From DATENM01 sp045807765 (GTDB lineage: Bacteria; Acidobacteriota; Blastocatellia; UBA7656), in NCBI GenBank assembly GCA_045807765.1, contig JBJMGU010000088.1:1-25415 (forward strand): a stretch of 25,415 nt of DNA, written 5' to 3'. A program made the translations under genes and the position numbers. Position 1 is the stretch's first letter, and each line of letters begins with the position of its first letter. The notes below the pieces were generated by a model. That model saw nothing but the letters and a program-made list of their open reading frames with translations. It was not told the DNA's origin and searched no databases. Shown here piece by piece: positions 24,182 through 25,415 of this stretch.

Positions 24182-25228
24182 CTACACAGGATTCTCAGAA
24201 GCCCTGGAAGCGACGTTCTCGTTCTTTGCGTGGCGCAGGGAATTGCTTGACCCCGGCCTCAGGGCTCGAAAATAGAACCCCGCCATACATCCATAAAGTG
24301 ATCGCTGATAGCGATAGTAATCATTCTGCTTGAATGCGATCAGTAACTGATAGACGCCGAAGCGCACTGTCGTGCCAACAAGTCTCGCCAGGTGAAACAG
24401 CAATCCAAGCAAACGACCATTGGTCTTGGAATAAACCCAGAGGCCGCCCAGGTGGCACAACCTCAGCCATTCGTTGTGATCCCACTTTTTGGCCGAGCTA
24501 ACCCCGCCGATGTGATAAACCACACTGAGAGGGTTATAAAATATCCTTCCGCCAGCTTTCTTAATGCGAGTACACCATTCATTATCATCGCCGTGGAAGA
24601 ATATTTCTTCAGACAGGCCGCCGAACTCTTCGAATACCTCTCGGCGCAGCATCATGAAAGGCCCGGCAATCCAATCGACTTCCTTTTCCGTGTCGTGCGC
24701 CCAGTAGCCTCCCAGCAAGAGATCCTCGCGATTTGAATCGGAGACGAATTTATAAAGCCAGAGGTCTTCAAAAAGGCTGCGCCATATACTGAGCGAGCGA
24801 TTGGCCGTATGCTGGAGCCTTCCATCCGGATAGCGTAATTGACAGCCTGCCATTGATATCTCAGGTCGCGATAGAAGGTATTGCGCCATTTTGGCGATCA
24901 CGTCATCCCCAACAAAAGTATCGCTGCCTAACAAGAGCAGCAGCCGGCCTCGCGCACGCCGCATCCCGTTATTACAGGCGCGCGATGTGCCGACGTTCGA
25001 ATCATTGATCACGACCTGAACTTGCGGAAACTCGTGCTTGACCATTTCTACAGAGCCGTCAATCGAGGCGTTATCAATTACGATGACCTCGAAATCTAGC
25101 CCCTGAGTGTATTGAAAAACCGAAGCCAGACAATTGCGCAGAATATCGCGAGTATTCCAACTGATGATGACGATGGAGAGCAGGGGCGATTCCTGGCCGC
25201 TAAGCTCGCTTCGCTGAAGGTCGTTCAT
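24182..25228 (-). CDS. GT2 glycosyltransferase (rhamnosyltransferase/WbbL-like)
   Basis: This 348-residue GT-A enzyme contains LSIVIISWNTRDILRNCL at 17-34, VIDNASIDGS at 50-59, NVGTSRACNNGM at 78-89 and GSDT at 101-104 in place of the more usual NSD, with FHGDDNEWCTRI later. It shares LLLGGYWAHD and the following MMLRREVFEEFGGL with the GT2 enzyme at 21202-22167, so the two are paralogs. A C-terminal region with LLFHLARLVGTTVRF may contact the membrane. It probably adds a sugar to the lipid-linked repeat. No Shine-Dalgarno sequence precedes the ATG; 34 bases separate it from the stop of the upstream membrane protein. Confidence 0.9.
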   Translation of the reverse strand: MNDLQRSELSGQESPLLSIVIISWNTRDILRNCLASVFQYTQGLDFEVIVIDNASIDGSVEMVKHEFPQVQVVINDSNVGTSRACNNGMRRARGRLLLLLGSDTFVGDDVIAKMAQYLLSRPEISMAGCQLRYPDGRLQHTANRSLSIWRSLFEDLWLYKFVSDSNREDLLLGGYWAHDTEKEVDWIAGPFMMLRREVFEEFGGLSEEIFFHGDDNEWCTRIKKAGGRIFYNPLSVVYHIGGVSSAKKWDHNEWLRLCHLGGLWVYSKTNGRLLGLLFHLARLVGTTVRFGVYQLLIAFKQNDYYRYQRSLYGCMAGFYFRALRPGSSNSLRHAKNENVASRASENPV

Positions 25229-25262
25229 TGTATTTCTGTCGGTTTATCCGCGACTGCGCCAC

Positions 25263-25415
25263 TCATCCTAATTCTTCGGCGACTTCTGTCGTCGCTTTAG
25301 GGGCTGGGCGGCGGGTTTGAATGAAACTATTGATCAAGCTGCGATCCCTCGTATCACAAGCAATCAGATAGGCGAGGACGAGATAAACAACGAGGGTGAT
25401 GATCGAAGCGCCGGC
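25263..25415 (-). CDS. C-terminus of a membrane protein, possibly the Wzx-type flippase (5' end beyond window)
   Basis: A minus-strand frame enters from the right edge and ends with TGA at 25263-25265, giving the last 50 residues. A hydrophobic helix with IITLVVYLVLAYLIA is followed by a polar tail rich in Arg, Pro and Ala that ends EELG. A final helix followed by a cytoplasmic tail would suit an oligosaccharide flippase or another polytopic protein of the locus, and no flippase is otherwise present here. The identity is inference from position; only the frame and the membrane helix are seen. Confidence 0.45.
   Translation of the reverse strand, partial: AGASIITLVVYLVLAYLIACDTRDRSLINSFIQTRRPAPKATTEVAEELG

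Overview
The window looks like bacterial chromosome of roughly 58-60% GC. From position 3504 to the right edge almost 22 kb is one uninterrupted block of minus-strand genes. The gene mix suggests an Acidobacteriota member, possibly Blastocatellia: a large extracellular-polysaccharide locus with many GT-B glycosyltransferases and two AsnB-type amidotransferases, a FecR-like exported protein, a PqqD-like protein with an internal twin-arginine segment, and a secreted GH51 enzyme. This placement is inference from gene content; there is no rRNA or other marker gene here.

Left end (1-3503). The C-terminal tail of a PF13350-type tyrosine phosphatase runs into the edge on the plus strand. It converges on a secreted GH51 alpha-L-arabinofuranosidase (minus). 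A lone tyrosine recombinase on the plus strand, with all catalytic residues intact, sits between two roughly 0.3-kb stretches without recognisable genes.

Middle (3504-7686, minus). Three tightly spaced genes form what I consider the most unusual part: an NTP_transf_5-type nucleotidyltransferase-fold protein, a MauE-like membrane protein fused to two thioredoxin-like domains (a CxC plus two CxxC motifs in one chain), and a PqqD/RRE-like protein whose C-terminus is a twin-arginine hydrophobic segment followed by an eight-cysteine domain. A FecR-like exported protein lies upstream, and a strong hairpin/T-run terminator separates it from the three-gene unit. A reasonable hypothesis is export and disulfide or redox handling of the Cys-rich domain. 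No substrate peptide, radical SAM enzyme or HPr-kinase-like partner is visible.

Right part (7873-25415, minus). This is a polysaccharide assembly locus. In transcription order it has a partial membrane protein (perhaps the flippase), a GT2, AsnB, GT2, SAM methyltransferase, four GT-B glycosyltransferases, a GT-C/Wzy-like polytopic membrane protein, a second AsnB, another GT-B enzyme, an SDR nucleotide-sugar epimerase/dehydratase, and a WecA-like initiating phosphoglycosyltransferase fused to a CapD/FlaA1-type N-terminal module. Together these could start a lipid-linked repeat unit on undecaprenyl phosphate, extend it with about seven sugars, methylate and amidate it, and polymerise it. Neighbouring genes overlap or nearly abut, which suggests one operon. 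Most of these genes lack a visible Shine-Dalgarno sequence, unlike the genes on the left. No tRNA, rRNA, CRISPR array or insertion sequence was seen.
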